Shown here: one piece after another, positions 1 through 8,641 of the stretch | Position numbering within the stretch: the stretch's first letter is position 1 | How the letters are laid out: each line of letters begins with the position of its first letter | DNA from: Macrococcoides canis | Lineage (GTDB): Bacteria; Bacillota; Bacilli; Staphylococcales; Staphylococcaceae | Direction: 5' to 3' | Assembly (NCBI RefSeq): GCF_002119805.1 | Contig: NZ_CP021059.1 | Span: 1,798,001 to 1,862,000 of the forward strand | DNA: 64,000 bases | Notes under the pieces: generated by a model | Databases searched by the model: none | What the model saw: the letters and a program-made list of their open reading frames with translations, nothing else | What the model was told of the DNA's origin: nothing | Program-made: the position numbers and the translations under genes

Positions 1-369
1 TACAAAGTTTACGAGGATGAATATACGTATGCATTCCTCGATATTTCGCAAGTATCTAAAGGACATACGCTTGTTATCCCTAAAAATGCTGCACCAGATA
101 TGCTGTCAATCGATCCTTCAGACTTACAGCATGTCATCACATCGGTACAGAAGGTTGCCAAAGCTGTCGATAAAGCATTCCAGCCAGACGGAATCAATGT
201 CATCCAGAATAATAGAGCTTTTGCAGATCAATCTGTATTTCATCTGCACTTCCATATCATCCCACGTTATAAAGATGATGTAGATGGTTTCGGTTATGTT
301 TGGGAGACGCATCCAGATACACTTGATATGGAATCATTAAAAACCGATATCGCAAATGCAATCGAATAA
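1..369 (+). CDS. hit: HIT family protein, 5' end missing
   Basis: The reading frame is open from base 1, so the start lies outside the window. It ends in a HIT-family domain. The histidine-triad motif is visible as HLHFHIIPR near the C-terminus, the catalytic H-x-H-x-H of nucleotide hydrolases and transferases such as adenosine 5'-monophosphoramidase. The family is cytoplasmic and usually about 140 residues; roughly 122 are present here. It is followed by a YtxH gene and hpr, the order of the B. subtilis hit-yhaH-hpr region. The precise physiological substrate is unknown. Confidence 0.93.
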   Translation, partial: YKVYEDEYTYAFLDISQVSKGHTLVIPKNAAPDMLSIDPSDLQHVITSVQKVAKAVDKAFQPDGINVIQNNRAFADQSVFHLHFHIIPRYKDDVDGFGYVWETHPDTLDMESLKTDIANAIE

Positions 370-430
370 CTTTCCTTACATAATATTTATGAATATGGGT
401 ATACTATAAAAAAGACAGGAGGCTATAATT

Positions 431-787
431 ATGAAATTATCTAGAATTGCACTTGGTTTCGGTGTCGGCATCGTTGCTGGAGGTGTCACTGCGATACTGA
501 ACGCACCAAAGTCAGGGAAAGAACTGCAGCAAGGATTCAAATCTACTGCCTATGATACGAAAGCACAGGTCAATCAACTGAAGATTGAAACGAATGAAGT
601 GAAAGATTCAATCTTAAATACGAAGAATGCATCTCAAGAAGCGATGTCTACAATGGTCGATGAGATTAAAACGATGATCAGCAACTATAAAGCAGACATT
701 ACACCGAACATCGATAACATTAAAAATAATGTAGAAAACTTGAACAACCGCAAGAACGAAATCACGCAGGAACTCTCAAAAAAATAG
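431..787 (+). CDS. YtxH domain-containing protein
   Basis: A 118-residue protein begins with a short hydrophobic segment (about residues 5-25, Gly-rich GFGVGIVAGGVTAIL) followed by APKSGKELQ, the hallmark of the YtxH family. The remainder is a long Lys/Asn/Glu-rich helical stretch likely to form a coiled coil. These are membrane-anchored general-stress-type proteins of unknown biochemical role. The start is supported by AGGAGG eight bases upstream. It lies between hit and hpr as in Bacillus (yhaH) and has its own terminator downstream. Confidence 0.88.
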   Translation: MKLSRIALGFGVGIVAGGVTAILNAPKSGKELQQGFKSTAYDTKAQVNQLKIETNEVKDSILNTKNASQEAMSTMVDEIKTMISNYKADITPNIDNIKNNVENLNNRKNEITQELSKK

Positions 788-856
788 TATATTAAAAATT
801 CAGAATAAATATTCATAAAATTTTTGTACTATGCTAAAATAATATTATTAATCATT

Positions 857-887
857 AAAGTATGATGTTATCATCATACTTTTTTTA
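857..887 (+). terminator. Rho-independent terminator after the YtxH gene
   Basis: An 11-bp stem (AAAGTATGATG with CATCATACTTT) and a 4-base loop are followed by a run of T. It lies about 70 bases after the YtxH stop and before hpr. Confidence 0.8.
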
Positions 888-960
888 TATTACTATTAGT
901 ATATTATTAAATGACAATTATTATGTGAGATGCATGAATATTCTGGAAGGTGGAACCGAC

Positions 961-1512
961 ATGAAACGTGAACGCGAAAAAGAAATTATCGACAAAATGT
1001 TATTTACTCACAAAGTGTCTCAATTAAGTAAAGCGCTTTGGAAAACAGTAGAAAAAGACTGGCAGAACTGGATTAAACCGTATGATCTGAATATTAATGA
1101 GCATCATATTCTAGTCATTATAAGAAATCTGGAGAAGGCAACCATCTCAGAAGTAAGTCAGTATGGTGTGATGCACGTATCTACCGTGTTCAACTTTGCA
1201 AAGAATCTAGAGAAGCGCGGCTATTTGACGATGCCTAAAAGTAAATTTGATAAACGTAATACATATCTTGAACTTACGGAAAAAGGAAAAGAAGTACTGT
1301 ACGAAACATACAAAGGATATAAAGAATCTGACGACCGTATTTATGATGCTGCGAACAACTATCAGGAATTAATGTTTGACCTTCCGGCATTTACTGAACT
1401 GAAATTTATCGTTGCACAAATCTACGGCTCAGACTTTATTACACACCTTGAAAAGAGTCACGACGACCTATTAAAAATATTACTTGACGAAAACAATGAA
1501 GATAATGCATAA
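961..1512 (+). CDS. hpr: HTH-type transcriptional regulator Hpr (MarR family)
   Basis: A 183-residue MarR-type regulator resembling Hpr/ScoC, which in B. subtilis represses protease and sporulation genes in the transition state. The central winged helix (about residues 55-125) includes ATISEVSQYGVMHVSTVFNFAKNLEKRGY, the helix-turn-helix, then the wing around KFDKRNTYLELTEKGK. The open frame extends about 33 codons upstream, but GGAAGGTGG just before the ATG at 961 and the family's usual N-terminus favour this start. Targets in this organism cannot be read from the sequence. Confidence 0.88.
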   Translation: MKREREKEIIDKMLFTHKVSQLSKALWKTVEKDWQNWIKPYDLNINEHHILVIIRNLEKATISEVSQYGVMHVSTVFNFAKNLEKRGYLTMPKSKFDKRNTYLELTEKGKEVLYETYKGYKESDDRIYDAANNYQELMFDLPAFTELKFIVAQIYGSDFITHLEKSHDDLLKILLDENNEDNA

Positions 1513-1546
1513 TTGCTAGGTAAATTAACCGAATAAGGAGATTGCC

Positions 1547-2122
1547 ATGTATTTATGTAACAAAAATTTTAATATCAGATCGACATACGGAATCCAGAGA
1601 ATCATGCTCATTTCAGCATTGCTTGGAATTATCGTTTACATTGTCAGCTTTGAAATTTTCTCCTCTATATTCGGAAAAAAATTCTCAGATGACAATTTTT
1701 TATTATTCTTGATCAGTCTGATCTGTCTCTACCCTATCCATAAATTATTGCATATGTTGCCATTTATACATGATACGAAATCTTTAATTATACAGAAAAC
1801 AACGAAATCCAGATTCTTTCCACTCATCAATACACGAGTGAATCATCCAGTTCATAAAGTACATTTTGCGATTGCATTGCTCTGTCCAGTCGTTATCATT
1901 TCGGCGGTAACACTTATATGCGCAGTTGTATACCCAATGTTCGCCCATTACTTCCTATTTATATTCGCGGTGAATATCGGATTATCATTTATAGATTTTG
2001 TATATTTACGTTATGTATTCAATACGCCACAATGTTCTTATGTTGAAGAACGTAAATATGGCTTTGAAGTCTTAAGCAAACATGATCTGCCAGCAGACTT
2101 CCATCATACAGATGTAAGATAA
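1547..2122 (+). CDS. DUF3267-type membrane protein
   Basis: A 191-residue protein with about four hydrophobic segments (residues about 20-40, 50-65, 105-130 and 135-155). The PIHKLLHMLPF stretch near residue 65 resembles the DUF3267 motif, which in related proteins reads H-E-x-x-H and suggests a site-2-protease-like fold. Here the glutamate position carries Lys, so zinc-protease activity is doubtful. The start has AAGGAG upstream. It sits between hpr and prsA, 34 bases after hpr, possibly co-transcribed with it. Function unknown. Confidence 0.75.
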   Translation: MYLCNKNFNIRSTYGIQRIMLISALLGIIVYIVSFEIFSSIFGKKFSDDNFLLFLISLICLYPIHKLLHMLPFIHDTKSLIIQKTTKSRFFPLINTRVNHPVHKVHFAIALLCPVVIISAVTLICAVVYPMFAHYFLFIFAVNIGLSFIDFVYLRYVFNTPQCSYVEERKYGFEVLSKHDLPADFHHTDVR

Positions 2123-2156
2123 ATGTATTCATCAAAGATTTATGGTAGAATTTATC

Positions 2157-2178
2157 ATTAGTAAGCCCTCTTACTAAT
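2157..2178 (+). promoter_or_regulatory. Perfect 9-bp inverted repeat before prsA
   Basis: ATTAGTAAG and CTTACTAAT are separated by 4 bases. The repeat starts where transcription from an extended -10 (TGGTAGAAT, 2143-2151) would begin. It lacks a T-run, so an operator or a 5' mRNA stem is more likely than a terminator. Confidence 0.4.
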
Positions 2179-2204
2179 TAGAGTTCTAAAAAAGGAGTAT
2201 CACT

Positions 2205-3116
2205 ATGTCAAACTTCAAGAAAATTATGATGCCAGCAGCGTTATCTGTATCGATTCTCGGATTAACAGCATGCGGCAATGCAACAAACAGTGAAACGATT
2301 GTATCTTCAAAAGCAGGAGATGTAAAACAATCAGATATCATGAAAGAAATCGGGAACGAACAGATTGCTAAAACATCATTCCAGCTGATCTTCAACGATG
2401 TACTTAAAGAAAAGTACGGTAAGAAGATTGATGAAGAAAAGATCAACAAAGAAACAGACAAAGAAATTAAAAAGTATGGAGACGAAAAAACGTTCGAACA
2501 AATTCTGCAGCAACAAAGCCCTGGTATGACTGTTGAGCAGTTCAAAAAGAAACGAATCAGCGATGAATACCAGAAACTGTTCTTAAATGATACGATTAAA
2601 GTATCTGACAAAGACATTAAAGACACAGCTAAGAAAGCATCGCATATACTGATAGCAGTTAAGTCTGAATCTAATAAAGATGGACTTTCTGATAAAGAAG
2701 CGAAAGCAAAAGCAGAAAAAATATTAAAACAAGTCGAAGCGAATAAAGCTGACTTCAAGAAGATCGCTAAAAAAGAATCTGATGACACAGAATCTAAGAA
2801 GAACAACGGTGAACTTGGATATGTTGTAAAAGGTCAGACAGTAGAAGCTTTCGAAAAAGCATTGTTTAAATTAAAACCGGGTGAAATCTCAGATATCGTA
2901 AAGACAGAATTCGGATACCATATCATTATGGCTGAAAAAGAAGATGACTTCGAAAAAGAAAAAGATAAACTCGCAGAAACAGTACGTCAGAACAAACTTC
3001 AGGATAATCCAAAATTATACGTAGAAGCAGTTCAAAAACTATTTAAAGAATACAACGTAGACTTTAAAGACAAAGACATCAAGAAATATGTAGAAGAAGA
3101 AATATTAAAAGCATAA
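2205..3116 (+). CDS. prsA: Foldase lipoprotein PrsA (peptidyl-prolyl isomerase)
   Basis: A 303-residue lipoprotein that assists folding of secreted proteins, including penicillin-binding proteins, on the outer face of the membrane. The N-terminus is a lipoprotein signal peptide ending in the lipobox L-T-A-C, with Cys23 as the lipidation site. A parvulin (PpiC) domain spans about residues 140-240, with ASHILIAVK at its start and GELGYVVKGQ and FGYHIIMAE toward its end. Lys-rich helical arms flank it, as in Bacillus and Staphylococcus PrsA. The start is supported by AAAGGAG. It converges on yhaM across a repeat array. Confidence 0.95.
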   Translation: MSNFKKIMMPAALSVSILGLTACGNATNSETIVSSKAGDVKQSDIMKEIGNEQIAKTSFQLIFNDVLKEKYGKKIDEEKINKETDKEIKKYGDEKTFEQILQQQSPGMTVEQFKKKRISDEYQKLFLNDTIKVSDKDIKDTAKKASHILIAVKSESNKDGLSDKEAKAKAEKILKQVEANKADFKKIAKKESDDTESKKNNGELGYVVKGQTVEAFEKALFKLKPGEISDIVKTEFGYHIIMAEKEDDFEKEKDKLAETVRQNKLQDNPKLYVEAVQKLFKEYNVDFKDKDIKKYVEEEILKA

Positions 3117-3129
3117 GGTCGTACATCAG

Positions 3130-3398
3130 GTCGTGACACGAGCGTTTAGACACGAAAAAAATCATGAAAAGGCGGAAGGAAATGGTTTTTGTTTCCATCC
3201 GCCTTTTTGATTTTTCGAAGTGTCTGCTCGTGGAACGCCGTCAATAAAAAGTCGTGACAGAAGTGTTCTGCCACAAGCGAAACCCGAACGAGGCAAAGAA
3301 AATGCTCTTTGTTTTCTGCATCGTTCGGGTTTTGTCGTAGTGGCAACTTCTGGAACGCCGTCAATAGCTCGTGACACGAGCGTTTAGACACGAAAAAA
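3130..3398. repeat. Modular long-hairpin repeat array 1 (A, B, partial A)
   Basis: Two units of about 116 bases lie head to tail between the convergent prsA and yhaM genes: unit A at 3130-3245 and unit B at 3251-3366. A third partial unit (3369-3398) runs directly into the yhaM terminator. Each unit starts GTCGTGACA and ends AACGCCGTCAATA. Each folds as a long imperfect hairpin: unit A has outer arms CACGAGC...AGACAC and an inner AAAGGCGGA/TCCGCCTTT stem, unit B has an inner CCCGAACGA/TCGTTCGGG stem. The same modules recur in opposite orientation at 18993-19381. No coding function is supported. Confidence 0.85.
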
Positions 3399-3441
3399 TA
3401 AAAAAGACGGGAAGAGACATACAATGTTTCTTCCCGTCTTT
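3399..3441 (-). terminator. Terminator of yhaM
   Basis: A 13-bp stem (AAAGACGGGAAGA with TCTTCCCGTCTTT) on the minus strand is followed by T-rich sequence and begins only a few bases after the yhaM stop. It abuts the partial repeat unit. Confidence 0.82.
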
Positions 3442-3445
3442 GCGT

Positions 3446-4387
3446 TTAATCCAGTGATATTGGTTTATAAAATTGACGGCCTTCCAGTGCAAATATACGT
3501 TCTGTATACTGCCCTTTCTCCACCTTCTTCATATGTTTATCAAACATCTGCATACGTGCATCAATATTATCGATAAAGTGCAGTATCTCCGCTTCTTTTA
3601 ACATCGGTAATTTCGGTGATCCATATTCATATTTCCCGTGATGGCTCAAGATCATATGACGCAAGAGCATCACTTCTTCACCTTCAATATTATGTTCACG
3701 TGCTATACTTGCAACTTCATCACTCATAATAGAGATATGCCCTAATAAGTTTCCTTCTACTGTGTACGTCGTTGCAACCGGTCCAGATAGCTCTTTAACT
3801 TTCCCCATATCATGAACGATTATCCCAGCATATAACAGACTTCTGTTTAATGACGGGTATATATCGCATAGTGCTTTCCCTTGCTTTAACATCGTCAGCA
3901 CATGATACAGCAGTCCTGATACAAAGTTATGATGGTTGCTGCTCGCTGCTGGATACACCATAAACTGCTGCGTATATTTCTTTAACAGTAATCGTGTGAT
4001 GCGCTGCAAGTTCGCATTCTCAATTTCAATAACGTAGTCCATCAGTTCTTCCATCATGGCATCTTCATCGATCGGTGCAGATTCCAGGAAGTGCTCAAGT
4101 TTCACACCATCTTCTGGTGTGACGAGTCTAAACTGATTCACTTTCATCTGTTTGCGTCCTCGATAATCAATAACGTCCCCTTTAACGCGAATCAATTGTT
4201 CTGGCTGCAGTATTTTAATATCTTCTTCTGTTACTGTCCATACTTTTGCTTCGATTTCTCCGCTTTTATCTTTTAAATATAGTGTAAGGTACGGTTTCCC
4301 TTGTCCGGTTACACCTTGTATTGCTTTATGAATCAGAAAGTAGTTATCCACCTGTGTGCCAGGCTTTAATGTTTCGATCGTTCTCAC
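3446..4387 (-). CDS. yhaM: 3'-5' exoribonuclease YhaM
   Basis: A 313-residue cytoplasmic exonuclease of the YhaM/Cbf1 family, which trims 3' ends of RNA (and single-stranded DNA) and needs Mn or Co. An OB-fold nucleic-acid-binding domain covers about residues 15-90. An HD-type domain follows, with metal-binding candidates His152/His153, His162 and the His192-Asp193 pair in [13 protein letters not shown]. The length matches the family. Its start abuts the yhaN stop, so it is the last gene of a yhaO-yhaN-yhaM unit, the same order as in Bacillus and Staphylococcus. Confidence 0.94.
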   Translation of the reverse strand: MRTIETLKPGTQVDNYFLIHKAIQGVTGQGKPYLTLYLKDKSGEIEAKVWTVTEEDIKILQPEQLIRVKGDVIDYRGRKQMKVNQFRLVTPEDGVKLEHFLESAPIDEDAMMEELMDYVIEIENANLQRITRLLLKKYTQQFMVYPAASSNHHNFVSGLLYHVLTMLKQGKALCDIYPSLNRSLLYAGIIVHDMGKVKELSGPVATTYTVEGNLLGHISIMSDEVASIAREHNIEGEEVMLLRHMILSHHGKYEYGSPKLPMLKEAEILHFIDNIDARMQMFDKHMKKVEKGQYTERIFALEGRQFYKPISLD

Positions 4388-7309
4388 TTATTTAACCTCC
4401 TTCTTGTTGCGCTCTAGTACAATCGTCTGTTTATTCGTAATTGTAGACGAACGGTTACACGTGTAATAGATAATCTGATTATCCTTTTGTTTCAGCATAT
4501 ATTCAAGTATACGTTCTCGACGTTTACGATCAAAATGGACGAATGCATCATCGATGATAATCGGAAATGGATAATAGCGTCTTAATGAATGAATCAAACT
4601 TAGCCTAAGTGCAATATAGAGGAGTTCCTTTGTCGATTGAGACAATTCAGACGGGTGATAGATCTGTCCGTCTGATGCAACTGCTGTAAGAGATTCTTCA
4701 TAACTAATCTTCTTATAGCGATCTTCAGTTAAATAGCTGAAGATTTCCGATGCATCATCAATTACATATGGCAGACGTTCTTCACGTACGTCTTTAATAT
4801 GCGCTTTGATCAAAGTATCGATATAGTTTACAGAGACGAATGTCTCTATCGCTTTTTTAAACTGGTTTCTCTTTATTGCGTAAGTATAGTTCAGCTCACT
4901 CAATGTTTCATCTTCAGAAATCTTATACATCTCGTTATCAATGCGTTTTAACTGTGTTTCAATCGTGTGCTGTTCATCTTGAAGCGTCTGTATATGCGAC
5001 TCAATATCATTCAGCTGTTCTTTCAGTATAGCTTCAGGCACTTCCGCTAAATTCGTATTATCTTCATATGTAAAGGCCTGATTCCTTAATTGTTCGCTCA
5101 ATGTATTGAAGCGTTCAAGGTCTGCATAATATTTTATATGTGCTGCTTCTTTATTATAATAGCTTGAAATGTCATCTACGCCTGCTTCTTCAAATAGCGC
5201 ATGCTGTTCGTCAATGTTTTGCTGTAATGAGCCGTTGATAATTTCAATTTCTTTTAACAGGAGTTCTCGTTTATCACCATTTTTTGCGTATTGAAACTTC
5301 TCTTTTTCATCCTGTGTAAGCATATTCTTCAGATCATGAAATATTGATTCCGGTTCTGTATCAATTGGAAGCTGTGTGATAAGCGATGAAATGTCAGCAT
5401 TAAAATTTTGTAAGCGCTGCTCTTTCTCTTCGAGCTTTGAGTCACACTTTAATGCATCGTCATAAAGACGTGTGATGCGCTGTATTGCCCGATACGCAGA
5501 CGTCAGACGGTTATTTGGATAGCTGTCTTGTATTTTGAGTTCGCTTTTACACTTGCTAAGTGCCTGATGTGTCTCGTCTATACGTTCTGTCGTCTCTTTA
5601 AGATGAACGCTCAGCGCTTCTTTCTGTGCTTTCTCACGGTTTAACTGCGTTAACGTGTCCTCATATTTATCTCGTAATACCTTCTGTGCGTTTAAATCAA
5701 ATGACAGATCAAAGTCATTTTCTAATTTGAAGATACTATCTTCCAGCGACTTCACTTCATTCGCTAATTCCTCATTGAATCTTACTTCCGGCTTTTTATT
5801 CAAGACGATCAGTAATGTTGTTATGACTGCAATTACACTGAAGACGATGCCTGCTGTCCAGTTATTGATCATGAAACTGTAGATGAGTGCAACGATACTG
5901 ATCAATGCAGTGATGATATAGATATATTGCTGCATTTTATATTTTTTGAGTTCACGTGTCTCGTATGCCTGTGCTTCTTGATTCAATTTGTTGTATAGTT
6001 TAGATTTGCTTTCAAGATCGTGCTTTTGATCATACAGTTCCTGAGCTTTATTAAATCGCTCATCGTGTACTTTATCTTTATTGATACGCTTAGTGTCTTC
6101 TGTAAGACGATCAACATTTAAGGAAACAAACTGAATTTCTCTATTGATCTGCGTACTTTCAAGCTCAAGCTTCTCCAGCTGATTGATTTCTGCTGCAATA
6201 CGATTTTGTAACGCTGTACTTTGAGCAACGTGTTCATACTGCTGCCATCCGATATCTTTCATAAGTACAGATTGTTCTGTCTGCAGTGTTTCACGCTGCT
6301 GAGCAATACTTCTTATATCACCTTGCAGTTGCTTTATCGGCTGCTCTTTTTTAATCAGGTTCCTTGATGCTTCAACAAGTTCATCTGAGAGCCGCTTAAT
6401 ATGATGCATCTCCGTTTCAATCTGATGTAATTTCTGCTGACGTAATTCAAGATCTTTCGTTAACTTCTCTGCCTGATGTTTCAGCGATTCAAAGCGATTG
6501 ATCCCTTGCTCAGGAAATACAGGAGGTTCAATATTCAGCTGCAGCTCAAGTCGCTTCCATTCTTGTGCTGCAGTTTGATGTTCTATTTCTCGTAACTTAT
6601 GCCCTTTAACTTCTTCCAGTTCTTTCAGCTGCAATTGAATATGTTCTACTTTGCGTGAATCTTTATGATACGTGTCGTACAGTTCCGTAAAACGTTGTTT
6701 AATATCATCCTGAGCGCGAATTTCAGCTTCTATATGCTGCAGTTCACGTGCCTTTTCAAAGAGGATACCAGTATCATCCTGTTCTTCAAACAGTCGATGC
6801 TTTTCGTCTTTAATCGTGTTCTGCAGCGCTACAAATTCAGTTGATCCGAATGATCCTGCCTGCAGTAAATACGCTTCTAGCTTCTCCTGAGTGAGCTTTC
6901 TGTGGACTTCCTGTAAGCCAAGGACATCAAACGAGAAGATTGATTTATACGTATCCTTCTTCATATAGTTCATCAGCTGACAGAACCAAGCTTCTGACTT
7001 CACTACACCTTCATGTAACACCTGCACCTTTTCCTTGCCGTGAACGAAGACGCGTTCTATGACTATCATTGTATTGTCCGTATGTTCAAGCGTTATCTTG
7101 CCGCCATATTGCGGTGCAAATCGTGGTTCAAGTCTCGGTTCATACTCTCCTTCTTTTGGGAAGCCGAACAATAGTGCATGAATAAAAGCCTGCATCGTCG
7201 ATTTTCCCGCTTCATTCTCACCGAAGATCTGGACGAAATCATGATCGAATTCAAACTTACGATGTTCCAGTCTGCCGTAACCATATATTTCTAAAGATTT
7301 AATCTTCAT
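4388..7309 (-). CDS. yhaN: YhaN, SbcC-like AAA/ABC ATPase with membrane segments
   Basis: A 973-residue SMC/SbcC-like ATPase. The Walker A motif GENEAGKST is at residues 30-38 and Walker B (PIIIDDAFVHFD) near residue 915, with long coiled coils between. Two hydrophobic segments near residues 460-505 suggest a membrane hairpin in the middle of the coiled coil, as in YhaN. The signature reads LSQSTKE where LSxG is usual, and the switch position reads TCN where His is usual, so hydrolysis may be altered. ATG at 7309 follows AAAGG and overlaps the end of yhaO; a GTG at 7318 is the alternative. It probably acts with YhaO in DNA repair, as inferred in Bacillus. Confidence 0.9.
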   Translation of the reverse strand: MKIKSLEIYGYGRLEHRKFEFDHDFVQIFGENEAGKSTMQAFIHALLFGFPKEGEYEPRLEPRFAPQYGGKITLEHTDNTMIVIERVFVHGKEKVQVLHEGVVKSEAWFCQLMNYMKKDTYKSIFSFDVLGLQEVHRKLTQEKLEAYLLQAGSFGSTEFVALQNTIKDEKHRLFEEQDDTGILFEKARELQHIEAEIRAQDDIKQRFTELYDTYHKDSRKVEHIQLQLKELEEVKGHKLREIEHQTAAQEWKRLELQLNIEPPVFPEQGINRFESLKHQAEKLTKDLELRQQKLHQIETEMHHIKRLSDELVEASRNLIKKEQPIKQLQGDIRSIAQQRETLQTEQSVLMKDIGWQQYEHVAQSTALQNRIAAEINQLEKLELESTQINREIQFVSLNVDRLTEDTKRINKDKVHDERFNKAQELYDQKHDLESKSKLYNKLNQEAQAYETRELKKYKMQQYIYIITALISIVALIYSFMINNWTAGIVFSVIAVITTLLIVLNKKPEVRFNEELANEVKSLEDSIFKLENDFDLSFDLNAQKVLRDKYEDTLTQLNREKAQKEALSVHLKETTERIDETHQALSKCKSELKIQDSYPNNRLTSAYRAIQRITRLYDDALKCDSKLEEKEQRLQNFNADISSLITQLPIDTEPESIFHDLKNMLTQDEKEKFQYAKNGDKRELLLKEIEIINGSLQQNIDEQHALFEEAGVDDISSYYNKEAAHIKYYADLERFNTLSEQLRNQAFTYEDNTNLAEVPEAILKEQLNDIESHIQTLQDEQHTIETQLKRIDNEMYKISEDETLSELNYTYAIKRNQFKKAIETFVSVNYIDTLIKAHIKDVREERLPYVIDDASEIFSYLTEDRYKKISYEESLTAVASDGQIYHPSELSQSTKELLYIALRLSLIHSLRRYYPFPIIIDDAFVHFDRKRRERILEYMLKQKDNQIIYYTCNRSSTITNKQTIVLERNKKEVK

Positions 7310-8483
7310 GCTGTTCACCTTTCATCAACATTTTAAGATGTATTTCACCACGGTCTATCAGCTGTGCCGTCTCGAAATCATCATGCTCAATAAACTTCTG
7401 AATGTAAGTGTGCTGCAGAGGGGCGAGCGTCGTATTCATATGCGTTGCTGTGTGGAGCATATCAGAGAATTCTTCTCTCAAAGTATGCGGTGCATGTGCT
7501 TCATCTACAGTAACATCGTCTATCCACACGTACTGCTCTTCTGCTAACTCTGCCAGCTGTATTTGCTCTGTTACTTTTTGCAGCATATGTAAGTCTACGA
7601 GGCTTTCCGCTTCATTACGCAGTGTCACTTGATATATTTGTCTGCCTCTATGCCTTACCGAATCTTTGAAGGCCTGCAGATTCTGATAGATTGCATGTCG
7701 TTCCAGACTGCCGAGCTTAATCACAGCTTTATTAAATGTAATTGTATTGACCGGGATAAATGTTGCAGAAAGCTTACTGCTATCTCCTTCAACATAGAGA
7801 TATCCCGTTTCTCCGTCATCGTCGAAGCGATTTGCCTGTAATTTGCCGGGATAATGAATATGTGCCAGTTCATTCAATGACACGTGCTTACTGTAGCCAC
7901 CAAGTGCCCAGTAATGATACATTTTGCGATTGAGTTCTTCGATATGGAATTCCGTATGTGCTTTTTCTGTATTCATCTGATGATGTAATCCATTCAATAA
8001 TCCGATATGTATGGACTGATCGACTTCATTTACCGGATACATATCCAGCTTATACTCATAATTTGAATACTCTTTGTAACTAAATCCGTGAAAGCGCACT
8101 CTCTCTTTTCCTTTAGTTACAAGCTCATAGGTCTCAACGTCTTCACCGAATGTTATCACATTGTCAGGAAACTTATGAAAGGATTTTACAGACATATTAT
8201 CTTCAATACCATGAATGTAATAGACATAAATATTTTCCGCTTTTAAACGTTCAAATTGCTGTGCGGCATAATAATCGGCTCTAATATTACGGTTCTCCTG
8301 TGAGAACAGATTGCCACTGATGATAATGAAATCTACCTGCCTGTCGATTGCATCATCAACCACACGTTTAAGACTCTTATACCCTGCATTTCTAATCGAC
8401 TTCATAATATATTGCGGAATATCCCCTGCAAGTTGAAACGGTTCATCTAATCGTATATCTGAGCAATGTATAAATTTAATCAT
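7299..8483 (-). CDS. yhaO: YhaO, metallophosphoesterase-fold protein with lost metal ligands
   Basis: A 394-residue homologue of the Mre11/SbcD-like YhaO nuclease. The family needs D-x-H, G-D, G-N-H-D/E, a lone His and G-H-x-H to hold two metals. Here these read D9-I-R11, G57-N58, G92-I93-E94-D95, L-L-N164-G and G195-G196-Y197-S198, so nearly every ligand is replaced although the frame is intact. It is likely a pseudo-enzyme or uses a different mechanism. The frame opens much further upstream, but GAGGG precedes two adjacent ATGs at 8486 and 8483; the second has better spacing. It is coupled to yhaN by overlap. Confidence 0.88.
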   Translation of the reverse strand: MIKFIHCSDIRLDEPFQLAGDIPQYIMKSIRNAGYKSLKRVVDDAIDRQVDFIIISGNLFSQENRNIRADYYAAQQFERLKAENIYVYYIHGIEDNMSVKSFHKFPDNVITFGEDVETYELVTKGKERVRFHGFSYKEYSNYEYKLDMYPVNEVDQSIHIGLLNGLHHQMNTEKAHTEFHIEELNRKMYHYWALGGYSKHVSLNELAHIHYPGKLQANRFDDDGETGYLYVEGDSSKLSATFIPVNTITFNKAVIKLGSLERHAIYQNLQAFKDSVRHRGRQIYQVTLRNEAESLVDLHMLQKVTEQIQLAELAEEQYVWIDDVTVDEAHAPHTLREEFSDMLHTATHMNTTLAPLQHTYIQKFIEHDDFETAQLIDRGEIHLKMLMKGEQHED

Positions 8484-8582
8484 CATAACCCTCACTTTAC
8501 TTGATACTCTTAATTTTACAACAAAATCGTATATATATGTAATGAAACTACAAAATCTTCTATATTTATAATCTCTCTTCAT

Positions 8583-8633
8583 AAAAAAACTCATCCGTAA
8601 AGTACGCATAATCGCCCTACTTCGTGGATGAGT
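8583..8633 (-). terminator. Terminator of hemZ
   Basis: On the minus strand ACTCATCC pairs with GGATGAGT, with further pairing inside (ACGAAGTA with TACTTTA), followed by seven T. It lies just past the hemZ stop. Confidence 0.8.
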
Positions 8634-8641
8634 GTTGAATA

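Noticed and set aside
3146-3424. Minus-strand frame of 92 codons (and a similar plus-strand frame at 19193-19387)
   Set aside because: Both lie fully within the hairpin repeat modules; their similarity to each other reflects the repeat, not a protein family.
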